NCBI GenBank assembly: GCA_003280345.1
Contig: QCFB01000001.1
Span: 154,039-218,038 of the forward strand
Length of the DNA stretch: 64,000 bases
Source: Prochlorococcus sp. AG-363-A16
GTDB taxonomy: Bacteria; Cyanobacteriota; Cyanobacteriia; PCC-6307; Cyanobiaceae
Direction of reading: 5' to 3'
The notes beneath the pieces were generated by a model. The model was not told the DNA's origin. It saw only the letters and a program-made list of their open reading frames with translations, and searched no databases. A program made the position numbers and the translations under genes. Positions 9,703 through 16,852 of the stretch are shown here, piece after piece; position 1 is the first letter of the stretch, and every line of letters starts with the position of its first letter.

Positions 9703-12051
9703 CTAATTATTATCTTGATTTGATTGAATATTATTATCATAATTTAAATCACCTGCATTCTTATTGACATAATCTTCGCTATTTTCCTCTTTGATTTCAA
9801 GGTCAATTTGGTTACGCAATAGATCAACATTAATTATTTTTACTCTTACTAAATCACCTAGTTGAAATGTTTTTCGACTTTTTCTACCTACAAGTCTATT
9901 TTGACGTGATCTATATTCATACCAGTCGTCATTTAAGGTGCTTACGTGTACTAAGCCTTCTGCCATAGACGGCGGTATTTCAACAAAAAAACCATAACTC
10001 TGAACTCCAGTTATAGAGGCTTCAATTTCTGTACCTACTAATCCTTGGGCTGCTCTTGCTTGTGCCATGCATATAATACCATTTCTAAATGACTTAGACT
10101 GTCTACGTTTTTTGTTTAATTGATAAAATAGTTGATTAGTAAAAATTGAATTTATATTATTCAAAATAGAATTTGTAAACAATGGCCATTTAATCTCATT
10201 CCAACAATTCATACGTCCAAGATTTACTTTGTTCTTATTTCGTGCATTAAGACTAGTCTTACCATCTTTTAACAAGGTTACTATAATATGTTGATTAACA
10301 ATATCCGAGTAGTATACGTTTGGGCAACACCATGGTGATTGAATATCATAATTATAATTAATATTGGATATAGATCTTTTTTCTATATCTTCATAATCAT
10401 TATGATTTAAGGGTAAGTTTAATTTAAAATATGGCTCGGGAATAGTATGCTTAAGTAATTTGTCTAATGCTCTTCTTGATGATGAGTTTGCAAATGCCAA
10501 TGCAAGTTCAGGTGCAGAAGGGGAACCATCTTCCTCAAGTTTTAATTCTAATTCAAGTGCTAATGCAGACTTTGCTACATCATTGAGCATATTGCTATCA
10601 ATATCTTCAGCCCCTAGAGTGATACTCGCAAGGCCTAAATTATGAGAATGGTTATACCAACATCTGTTTGCTGTGTTTATTAATGGGGAAAGTAGTGATT
10701 GTGGATCTTCATTTTTAATTGGAAGCTTCCATTGATGTAAATCTGTTGCTGGATTCTGCCAATATAAATCAGTAAGGTTATCAAATTTAGGAATAGGAAG
10801 GTCTAATTCAATGATTCCATATTTTTTCTCACTTTGGCGAATAAGATTTGAACAATAAATTAATGATTTAATTTGGTCTATATGCTCTTTAATTGGTTTT
10901 AGTAAATTAGGTATTGTTTTGGCATTTGGTTTTCTAGATGTTAAACAGTCTAGTTGTTCAGGTGTTATTACTGCAACTGGTTTAACTATGCTAAGGCAGA
11001 ACTCCCAATCTAATACTTCTCCACTAGAATTTATATCTATGGATATAGTTATTGCTTCGTTATTTTCTCCTTCCACAAACTTTGTTTCTTTTTTTAGAGA
11101 TTCAGTAATTAGCTTGCTCCATTTTTTTCCTAAGCATACGGATTCCATAGATTGTCGTATTGATAGATCAAGGTTATTACCTAATACAATTCTTTCTGCA
11201 ATTGATGCTGAATGGATCCAAACTCTGAACCCTCCCTTATTAGGTTCTATATAGACAATTGGGAGAGTAGGTGAATCCTTTGATTCCCAGCTTTTTAGGA
11301 TTAAACTGGGTTGACTTGTTAGGTCTTTCCTGATTTTCTGGATAGGTTGTTTTAATGAAAATCGTGGGAATTTGTCCTTAAGTTCTAAATTATATTTTGT
11401 TAATAGTAATTCTAAGTCACTTTCATATCCACCACTAAGGGTATGTTGTTTCACGACATGGCCTTGTGCGTTAAATTGTGCTATTGGATAATTGTCAATT
11501 TCAATTTCAACAAGGTTATCTTCATTATCTTCTTTATAATAGTTCTTATCACTTTCTGGTAATTGGATATATGCCAATATACGATCATCTAATGGTTTTG
11601 CTAAGTATCCATCTTCATCTTTTTCAACTAGACCTAATAGGTTATTAGATGATCTCTCTAAAATACATTGTACTGAACCTTCAGGAGATCTTCTTCTAAC
11701 ACCCTCTCTAGTAATTCTTACAATAACTCTATCTCCATTCCATGCGTGGTTTAAATATTGATCTCGTATATAAATATCCTCTCCTCCGTCATCTCTCAAT
11801 GCAAAGCAGTAACCTTTACTACTACAACGTAATCGTGCGTAAATTAAAGAGTTATCATTTGTTCTTTTGATCTCTCCAGATTCATTACGTTCTAAAATGC
11901 CTAATTTGTTAAGTGCATTTAAGGCAATGTCTAAATGTTGTCTTTCTCCCTTTTTAGTAAGTTTCAGAATCTTTTCTAATTTTTTTGAATCTAAACCTCC
12001 TTCCTCTGGTAGGTGTTCTAAAAGTCCTGCAACAGTAAAATTTTCAGTCAT
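9703..12051 (-). CDS. RNB-family protein with degenerate active site (Zam-like)
   Basis: A 782-residue homologue of RNase II/R. Domain order: N-terminal helical region (about 1-65), cold-shock-like RNA-binding domain (KGYCFALRDDGGEDIYIRDQ, about 79-98), a region aligned with the RNB catalytic domain (about 240-600), and a C-terminal S1 domain (SITGVQSYGFFVEIPPSMAE). Where active enzymes have TIDxxxxxDxDDA this protein has LILKSWESKDSPTLPI (about residues 250-265), so the aspartates that bind the catalytic metal are missing, although the following segment FRVWIHSASIAERI still aligns. From memory this matches the cyanobacterial Zam type, reported to lack exonuclease activity. It probably binds RNA without cutting it. 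An intact RNB enzyme lies at 29118-30431. Confidence 0.8.
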   Translation of the reverse strand: MTENFTVAGLLEHLPEEGGLDSKKLEKILKLTKKGERQHLDIALNALNKLGILERNESGEIKRTNDNSLIYARLRCSSKGYCFALRDDGGEDIYIRDQYLNHAWNGDRVIVRITREGVRRRSPEGSVQCILERSSNNLLGLVEKDEDGYLAKPLDDRILAYIQLPESDKNYYKEDNEDNLVEIEIDNYPIAQFNAQGHVVKQHTLSGGYESDLELLLTKYNLELKDKFPRFSLKQPIQKIRKDLTSQPSLILKSWESKDSPTLPIVYIEPNKGGFRVWIHSASIAERIVLGNNLDLSIRQSMESVCLGKKWSKLITESLKKETKFVEGENNEAITISIDINSSGEVLDWEFCLSIVKPVAVITPEQLDCLTSRKPNAKTIPNLLKPIKEHIDQIKSLIYCSNLIRQSEKKYGIIELDLPIPKFDNLTDLYWQNPATDLHQWKLPIKNEDPQSLLSPLINTANRCWYNHSHNLGLASITLGAEDIDSNMLNDVAKSALALELELKLEEDGSPSAPELALAFANSSSRRALDKLLKHTIPEPYFKLNLPLNHNDYEDIEKRSISNINYNYDIQSPWCCPNVYYSDIVNQHIIVTLLKDGKTSLNARNKNKVNLGRMNCWNEIKWPLFTNSILNNINSIFTNQLFYQLNKKRRQSKSFRNGIICMAQARAAQGLVGTEIEASITGVQSYGFFVEIPPSMAEGLVHVSTLNDDWYEYRSRQNRLVGRKSRKTFQLGDLVRVKIINVDLLRNQIDLEIKEENSEDYVNKNAGDLNYDNNIQSNQDNN

Positions 12052-12141
12052 ATGATTACCTATAAGGATCTGTGGTGGAAATAGATCAGAAATGAATCCT
12101 GATTCTATTGAGTGGTAAGTAGTTTCATTCTATTATTACGT

Positions 12142-12432
12142 TTAGGATTTACGCAATGCCCCAATCTGTGGCAATAAGAGTCTTAAGCCAATAAATAGAA
12201 AACCAACTGCAGCAACAATTTTTATAGCGTAATTGGGGATAACTGTGGAAATTGATCCACCAATTAGTGCTCCAAGAAATGTTGCTAATACAAGTGCTGT
12301 TGATGACCCAATAAAAACTGCTAATGGCTTCTTTGATGATCCGCTCATAACCATTGTGGCTATTTGCGTTTTGTCACCAAGTTCTGCCAGAAAAACAGTT
12401 GTAAATGTGGAGAGAAGAAGCGTGAGAATCAT
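12142..12432 (-). CDS. GDT1/UPF0016-family half-transporter B
   Basis: A 96-residue membrane protein with three hydrophobic helices and one copy of the family signature ELGDKTQIATM, whose acidic residues bind the transported cation. GDT1/TMEM165/Mnx proteins normally have two such motifs in about 200 residues and export Mn2+ or Ca2+ (cyanobacterial Mnx moves Mn2+). This gene carries a single half. Its partner half lies four bases upstream in the same operon, so the working unit is inferred to be a heterodimer. The ATG start at 12432 is clear. Confidence 0.88.
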   Translation of the reverse strand: MILTLLLSTFTTVFLAELGDKTQIATMVMSGSSKKPLAVFIGSSTALVLATFLGALIGGSISTVIPNYAIKIVAAVGFLFIGLRLLLPQIGALRKS

Positions 12433-12436
12433 GTCT

Positions 12437-12787
12437 TTAAGCTAACTGTTCGAATAAAAAAGGTGCTGTTGCTTCGACAAGAAGCCATATAGAAATAAGA
12501 ATCATCACCAATCCAGCAGCGATTTCAAACTTGTCAGGCGATATTTTTTCAACTAACCACCCACCAATAAGAACACCTACTAGGCTTGATGCGATTAATG
12601 CCAGAGATGCGCCAACAAAGACAATTATTGGCCTGCCTGATTCGGCTGAAAGCAGCAATGTTGCTATTTGAGTTTTATCTCCAAGTTCGGCTAAAAATAC
12701 AGCTACAAAAGTAGTTATAACAACTGATTTGAAGTCGCTTTCTTTCTGAGTTGGTTTAGATGCTTGAAGATTTTTTAGCATGTTCAT
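12437..12787 (-). CDS. GDT1/UPF0016-family half-transporter A
   Basis: A 116-residue membrane protein, the first of two tandem half-size GDT1 genes. The signature ELGDKTQIATLLLSAESG follows a short cytoplasmic N-terminus (LQASKPTQKESD) and helix 1. Two further helices follow. The two halves are similar to each other around ELGDKTQIAT, as expected if they descend from one duplicated half or from a split fusion gene. Likely role: manganese homeostasis at the plasma or thylakoid membrane, inferred from the family and the high Mn demand of photosystem II. Confidence 0.88.
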   Translation of the reverse strand: MNMLKNLQASKPTQKESDFKSVVITTFVAVFLAELGDKTQIATLLLSAESGRPIIVFVGASLALIASSLVGVLIGGWLVEKISPDKFEIAAGLVMILISIWLLVEATAPFLFEQLA

Positions 12788-12792
12788 GGAAA

Positions 12793-13167
12793 TTAAGAAT
12801 CAACATTTGATTGATTCCTGATTGATTTTTGAAATTTCGACATAACTCGGCTTCTGCCACCATATATAGACCTTATATGCTGCTTGCAGCAATGTATTGC
12901 AAATGAATCTAGATCAGCATTACTAACATGAAAAATCGAACCAAGTGTTGAGACTCGGCAAAAGTCAGGCCTCTTCTCATAAATTCGACAAATCCTATTT
13001 GTTTTGTCGTAGTGCCGACACCAGCCATCTTCACCAACAAAGCTTAGGTAAACCTTCAGTTGATCTGGATTTAGAGCGGCGATGCTCTCTACTCTTTCGT
13101 CAGGAGCAAGGCGACAACATGCTCCACAATGTGAAATGCACTTCCATGACTCCTTTTTTGTATTCAT
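12793..13167 (-). CDS. YkgJ-family cysteine-cluster protein
   Basis: A 124-residue soluble protein of the YkgJ type. These have a metal-binding cysteine cluster (zinc or iron-sulfur), and function is not established. The visible cysteine set is CISHCGACCRL at residues 10-20, then a Cys in GWCRHYDKTNRICRIYEKRP, then DFCRVSTLGS, and CCKQH near residue 93. It ends five bases upstream of the first GDT1 half-gene, so the three probably form one operon. An association with metal homeostasis is therefore possible by context. The ATG at 13167 is clear. Confidence 0.82.
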   Translation of the reverse strand: MNTKKESWKCISHCGACCRLAPDERVESIAALNPDQLKVYLSFVGEDGWCRHYDKTNRICRIYEKRPDFCRVSTLGSIFHVSNADLDSFAIHCCKQHIRSIYGGRSRVMSKFQKSIRNQSNVDS

Positions 13168-13175
13168 AAAAAAAG

Positions 13176-13194
13176 CTGTGACAACGCATCACAG
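13176..13194. promoter_or_regulatory. Inverted repeat just upstream of the YkgJ-family gene
   Basis: CTGTGA-N7-TCACAG, a perfect 6-bp inverted repeat ending 9 bases upstream of the minus-strand start at 13167. It resembles the CRP/NtcA-family half-site TGTGA/TCACA but has a 7-base rather than 6-base spacer. It could equally be a short hairpin in the 5' leader. No regulator is assigned. Confidence 0.35.
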
Positions 13195-13254
13195 AGATGT
13201 TGTTTTAAGGGTGGAATGGGTATTAAGCGTCTTAGGCTTGTGTAGTACATAGCC

Positions 13255-13273
13255 AACAGTTCTGTAAACTGTT
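13255..13273 (+). promoter_or_regulatory. Perfect inverted repeat in the psb30 leader
   Basis: AACAGTT-CTGTA-AACTGTT, a perfect 7-bp inverted repeat with a 5-base loop. It ends 21 bases before the psb30 ATG. It could be an operator or an mRNA hairpin controlling psb30 translation. No Shine-Dalgarno sequence precedes psb30. Confidence 0.4.
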
Positions 13274-13294
13274 TAGCGATCAAACCCTTTTATT

Positions 13295-13378
13295 ATGGAC
13301 AATCTTGTACCACTCGCAGCTGTAGCCCTTGCTGGTCCAGCGATCATAGCCTTGATTTTCTATAGAAGAGGCATCTGA
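13295..13378 (+). CDS. psb30: Photosystem II protein Psb30 (Ycf12)
   Basis: A 27-residue single-helix photosystem II subunit found at the periphery of the complex near cytochrome b559, where it stabilises PSII under strong light. The reading is MDNLVPLAAVALAGPA, then the helix end IIALIFYRRGI and TGA. The length, the single hydrophobic helix and the Arg-Arg end match Psb30/Ycf12. The gene stands alone between the YkgJ-family gene (divergent) and recJ (convergent). An inverted repeat lies just upstream and a strong hairpin downstream. It is too short for most gene finders. Confidence 0.9.
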   Translation: MDNLVPLAAVALAGPAIIALIFYRRGI

Positions 13379-13458
13379 ACGCATAAATAGAGTGCAAATC
13401 TCTTTTTATGAGTTTTAAAACGAATTCATATTACTCACTAGACGAGAAAAATATTAAT

Positions 13459-13486
13459 TATGTTATTGATTTAAATCGATAACATA
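13459..13486. terminator. Bidirectional terminator-like hairpin between psb30 and recJ
   Basis: A 28-base near-perfect inverted repeat centred on GATTTAAATC, with arms ATGTTAT and ATAACAT and one T/G pair that still forms in RNA. On the minus strand it is followed by a T-rich run (AATATTTTTC). It lies six bases past the recJ stop and about 80 bases past psb30, so it probably ends both transcripts. Confidence 0.55.
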
Positions 13487-13491
13487 TCAAT

Positions 13492-15390
13492 TTACTTATC
13501 AATACCTAGAACTATCTTAGTTTTATTTAATAGTTTTACTATATAAGGATTATTTAAATGAAAATGATTTTCAGTTATAAGTTGATTAGAAATATAATTA
13601 TACTTTAGAACTTCACCCTTATCATTTTCTATTCGAATAATATTTCTACTTTCAACTGAGCACTTGTACACCTTATTAGAACTCGTAAATGAAACTATAT
13701 CTTTATATGGTTTAATTGACTTTATTTCTAACTGTAGTGTATTTATATTATTCCAATGATTCATATTAATGTTGAACGCAATATCAATTTGTTTTGGTAA
13801 TTTATCTTTAAATGTATAATTCCAATATATTGCATCAAAAATACATTCTGTGTGTTGTAAACGTAATTTTAAATGTAGACCAGATAGAGTCTTTTGTTCT
13901 AGAACTTCGCAATTACGCGTCCAAAATAATGGCTTAGGATTCTCAATACCATGAGGTTCTAATGATTGCAATTCAGTCCATAAATCTAATGTTATTTCGT
14001 CAAAATTAATTAAAACATCAGGTTTTATTTGAGAAGTAACTAATGCCGAATTTTTCCTTTCATTGGCTATAGCATTTAACCTACATTGCAAATTGGCAAG
14101 GTTGAATGGCTTTATTGTAAATCCCCCAGCTGCACTATGACCCCCATAATTTTCTAGTAGATCAGAACAGCTGTCTAAGCATTTAATTACTGAAAATCCA
14201 TTCGGTGATCTTACGGAAGCTCTAAGCATACCTTTGCCATCTGAAGTTAATAAGGCAGTTGGTCGGTTAAATTTTTCTACTAATCTAGAAGCAACAATGC
14301 CAACTACACCTGTATGCCAATGGTTTTGAGCAATAATTATAAAATCTGGAAGTTGATCATAATCAGCTTCAAGTAAAGCTAATGCTTCAGCTTCAATCCC
14401 AGAACAGAGTTGTTTTCTTAAACGATTTAATTCATCACACTCTCTTGCGATATCCATCGCAATTTCTTCATCTAGTTCTGTTAAAAGCCTGATAATTAGT
14501 TGAGGATTACCAATTCTTCCAACAGCATTAATCCTTGGGGCTAATTGAAAACTTATGTCGTCAGATGTTATAATTCTTTCTTGGATACCTGACAGTTTCA
14601 TTAGACAAGCAAGACCCTTACAATTAGTATTTATAAAATCATTTAAACCTAATCTAACCAGATATCTATTTGCACCTACTAGAGGAGTCATGTCTGCTAT
14701 TGTACCTACGCTAAAAAGATGCAAAATATCTTTTTGTACATTTTTAAATTTTAAAGCTTTGGCAACAGAAATTGCCAAGACATATGCAAGACCAACGCCT
14801 GCCATTGATCTATATGGAGAATCTTTTGGTGTATTGTCAGGATGAATTAATGAAAGAACATTAGGTAAATTATCAGTAATTTTATGATGATCAGTTAGTA
14901 TTACATTAATTTTTAATTTATTGGCAAGCTTAATTGCGTCAAACGCAGTAACACCGTTATCAACAGTTATTATCAATTTTATATCTTTAGAATCTAATTC
15001 ATTAATCATTCTTTCATTTAGCCCGTAACCTTCCTGCAATCTGTTTGGTATTGCTGGAATTGCATGACAACCCATTTGGTTTAATGCATTAACAAGTAAT
15101 GCTGTACTTGTCATTCCATCAGCATCATAATCACCACAAATAGCAACTTTCTCGTTAATTCTACATGCTTTAATTAAACGCCTGACAGCTATATCTAATT
15201 CAGAAAAGTGTAGATTTGGTTCTGGCAAAGGCTTCGGAAATAAAAAACTAGATATAGAACTACTAGTTTTAAATCCCCGTCTTACGAGAATATATTTAAT
15301 TATTGTTGAACAATTATCTACATAAAGATTATTGACATCTTCGTGCTGAGGAAGTTGCCATGATTTCTTATTAGAATGTGTTATTTTCAA
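13492..15390 (-). CDS. recJ: Single-stranded-DNA-specific exonuclease RecJ
   Basis: RecJ degrades single-stranded DNA 5' to 3' in recombination and mismatch repair. At 632 residues it is of usual length. The DHH phosphoesterase motifs are present: ICGDYDADGMTSTALLV near residue 80, IITVDNGVTAFDAIKLA, NVILTDHHK, then the DHHA1 glycine motif NYGGHSAAGGFTI near residue 415. A C-terminal OB-fold region follows. The ATG start is good. It is divergent from the phosphatase gene at 15457 across 66 bp. Confidence 0.95.
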   Translation of the reverse strand: MKITHSNKKSWQLPQHEDVNNLYVDNCSTIIKYILVRRGFKTSSSISSFLFPKPLPEPNLHFSELDIAVRRLIKACRINEKVAICGDYDADGMTSTALLVNALNQMGCHAIPAIPNRLQEGYGLNERMINELDSKDIKLIITVDNGVTAFDAIKLANKLKINVILTDHHKITDNLPNVLSLIHPDNTPKDSPYRSMAGVGLAYVLAISVAKALKFKNVQKDILHLFSVGTIADMTPLVGANRYLVRLGLNDFINTNCKGLACLMKLSGIQERIITSDDISFQLAPRINAVGRIGNPQLIIRLLTELDEEIAMDIARECDELNRLRKQLCSGIEAEALALLEADYDQLPDFIIIAQNHWHTGVVGIVASRLVEKFNRPTALLTSDGKGMLRASVRSPNGFSVIKCLDSCSDLLENYGGHSAAGGFTIKPFNLANLQCRLNAIANERKNSALVTSQIKPDVLINFDEITLDLWTELQSLEPHGIENPKPLFWTRNCEVLEQKTLSGLHLKLRLQHTECIFDAIYWNYTFKDKLPKQIDIAFNINMNHWNNINTLQLEIKSIKPYKDIVSFTSSNKVYKCSVESRNIIRIENDKGEVLKYNYISNQLITENHFHLNNPYIVKLLNKTKIVLGIDK

Positions 15391-15456
15391 TTTGCTGACA
15401 TAACAGATTTACTTTTTGGAGTTGCTTAGGTAAATTAATTATACAGAAGGAAATCG

Positions 15457-16230
15457 ATGCAATTATTGAAAGCTATCTTTTGGGACTTAGATGGCACACT
15501 GGCAGATACAGAAATGTATGGCCACAGACTAGCTTTTAATGAATCATTTCGGGTAAACGGATTAAATTGGTACTGGGATATAGAAACATATAGAGAATTA
15601 CTCAAGATTCATGGCGGATTAAATAGAATTTGTTTTTTTGCAAAAAACTCTGAATTTAGATTAGCTGAAGATAAGCTAAAAATTATTAATTATAATAAAC
15701 AGTTGATTTACCGTCAAAAAGTTAATCAAGGACTTATTCCTTTGAGAACTGGTGTGATGCGTTTGTTTAATCAATTAAGAAATAATCATATTCAACAGTT
15801 TGTGGTTACTACAAGTTCAAGTGAATCTGCACTTCCTTTAATAAGAAATAATTTTAATGATTTTAGTTCTCCTTTCAATCAAATTATCACATCAGACCAT
15901 ATTAAAAAAACAAAACCAAACCCTGAATGCTATTTAAAAGCAATTGAATTATCAGGATTTGATAATTCAGAAATTCTTGTAATAGAGGACTCTCCTACTG
16001 GTCTTCATGCTGCTAAAGATGCTGATTTAAATTGCCTAATAACTATTTCACCATGGGATAATTACTCGGATATTAAGTTTGGTAGGGCTAATGCAGTTGT
16101 TGATCATTTAGGAGAACAAGATCAATCTTCCACTATTTTTAAAGGCTTAACTCCAAATGAAATGATGATAAACTTAGAGTACCTTGAACAGTTAACATTA
16201 GAATCAGAATATGAGCATACAGAAAACTAA
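15457..16230 (+). CDS. HAD-superfamily hydrolase, CbbY-like
   Basis: A 257-residue HAD phosphatase. Motif I FWDLDGTLADTE holds the nucleophile Asp and its partner. Motif II is the threonine/serine of FVVTTSSSESA. The Lys of KKTKPNPECY and the acidic motif ILVIEDSPTGLHAAKDA complete the active site. The alpha-helical cap between motifs I and II fits the CbbY/beta-phosphoglucomutase subfamily. In autotrophs CbbY-type enzymes remove inhibitory sugar phosphates such as xylulose 1,5-bisphosphate, but the substrate here is inferred only. Its 3' end overlaps ycf20 by 20 bases. Confidence 0.87.
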   Translation: MQLLKAIFWDLDGTLADTEMYGHRLAFNESFRVNGLNWYWDIETYRELLKIHGGLNRICFFAKNSEFRLAEDKLKIINYNKQLIYRQKVNQGLIPLRTGVMRLFNQLRNNHIQQFVVTTSSSESALPLIRNNFNDFSSPFNQIITSDHIKKTKPNPECYLKAIELSGFDNSEILVIEDSPTGLHAAKDADLNCLITISPWDNYSDIKFGRANAVVDHLGEQDQSSTIFKGLTPNEMMINLEYLEQLTLESEYEHTEN

Positions 16231-16546
16231 TTTTGATAAATTCTTAATTAAATTAGGAAATTACTTTTCTACTTCTTTATTAGGTCCCTGGAGAAGAAGA
16301 AGCTTAGGCCTTATTGCTTTGTTGATAGGTTTTTATTGTGGTAGCAATCTAACTGTTTACTACCTAGAGAAGGTAGGTCAGAGGCCTTTAGTAGTTTTTG
16401 TAATGGTCCTTATTTTAGAAATCCTTGTTCGTTTACGAAGTAATGTAAAAAGTGAGCAATGGCCTCTCTCATGGCTTGCAATTGATAATTTTAGGATTGG
16501 GACTATTTACGCTGTTATTCTTGAAGCATTTAAACTTGGCTCATAA
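16211..16546 (+). CDS. ycf20: Ycf20 family (DUF565) membrane protein
   Basis: A 111-residue protein found in cyanobacteria and plastids. In algae and plants Ycf20 relatives affect photoprotective quenching, but the molecular role is unknown. Visible features are a basic N-terminal segment ending GPWRRRSLGLIALLIGFYCG, two or three hydrophobic stretches and the C-terminal NFRIGTIYAVILEAFKLGS that marks the family. The ATG lies 20 bases inside the preceding HAD gene, so the two are co-transcribed and probably translationally coupled. Confidence 0.87.
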   Translation: MSIQKTNFDKFLIKLGNYFSTSLLGPWRRRSLGLIALLIGFYCGSNLTVYYLEKVGQRPLVVFVMVLILEILVRLRSNVKSEQWPLSWLAIDNFRIGTIYAVILEAFKLGS

Positions 16547-16572
16547 CTTATAATTGGTAAACATTATTTTAG

Positions 16573-16609
16573 TTAATTAAATTCTATCTTTTGATAAATA
16601 TTTAATTAA
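16573..16609. terminator. AT-only inverted repeat between ycf20 and rpmF
   Basis: TTAATTAAAT and ATTTAATTAA form a perfect 10-bp inverted repeat with a 17-base loop in the 85-bp gap between convergent ycf20 and rpmF. All pairs are A-T, so it would be a weak terminator. The call rests on position and symmetry only. Confidence 0.3.
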
Positions 16610-16631
16610 TTAAGAAATAAATAAGTTAAAT

Positions 16632-16808
16632 CTATTCCTCAGCATCTTCATTGTCGTCAACTGGATATACAAATCCTTGAGCTCTGCCACTTAGAACGGA
16701 TTTGCCAACAGAAAGCGCTTTTCTTGCAGCTGTAGTCGCTTTGGCTTTCCAGACAGCATGACGTTGATTCCGCTTGCTTTTTGAGGTTTTCTTCTTTGGG
16801 ACAGCCAT
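16632..16808 (-). CDS. rpmF: 50S ribosomal protein L32
   Basis: A 58-residue protein starting [20 protein letters not shown], the standard L32 beginning, with an acidic tail [10 protein letters not shown]32 is a small component of the large ribosomal subunit near the peptidyl-transferase region. This cyanobacterial form lacks the zinc-binding cysteines, as is common. The ATG at 16808 is unambiguous. The gene is higher in GC than its surroundings, as expected for a strongly expressed gene. It is divergent from ftsH with a gap of about 44 bp. Confidence 0.95.
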   Translation of the reverse strand: MAVPKKKTSKSKRNQRHAVWKAKATTAARKALSVGKSVLSGRAQGFVYPVDDNEDAEE

Positions 16809-16852
16809 CTAATAAGTTTAACCAATGCTCCATAATCCATCTTAATTACGCC

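Noticed and set aside
10919..11254. Open frames antisense to the RNB gene, and similar ones at 28065, 28329 and 63345
   Set aside because: Shadows of well-supported genes on the other strand, with no independent start signal or family.
13176..13194. Calling the palindrome an NtcA or CRP site
   Set aside because: NtcA needs GTA-N8-TAC and CRP needs a six-base spacer; this one has seven, so only a generic inverted repeat is recorded.
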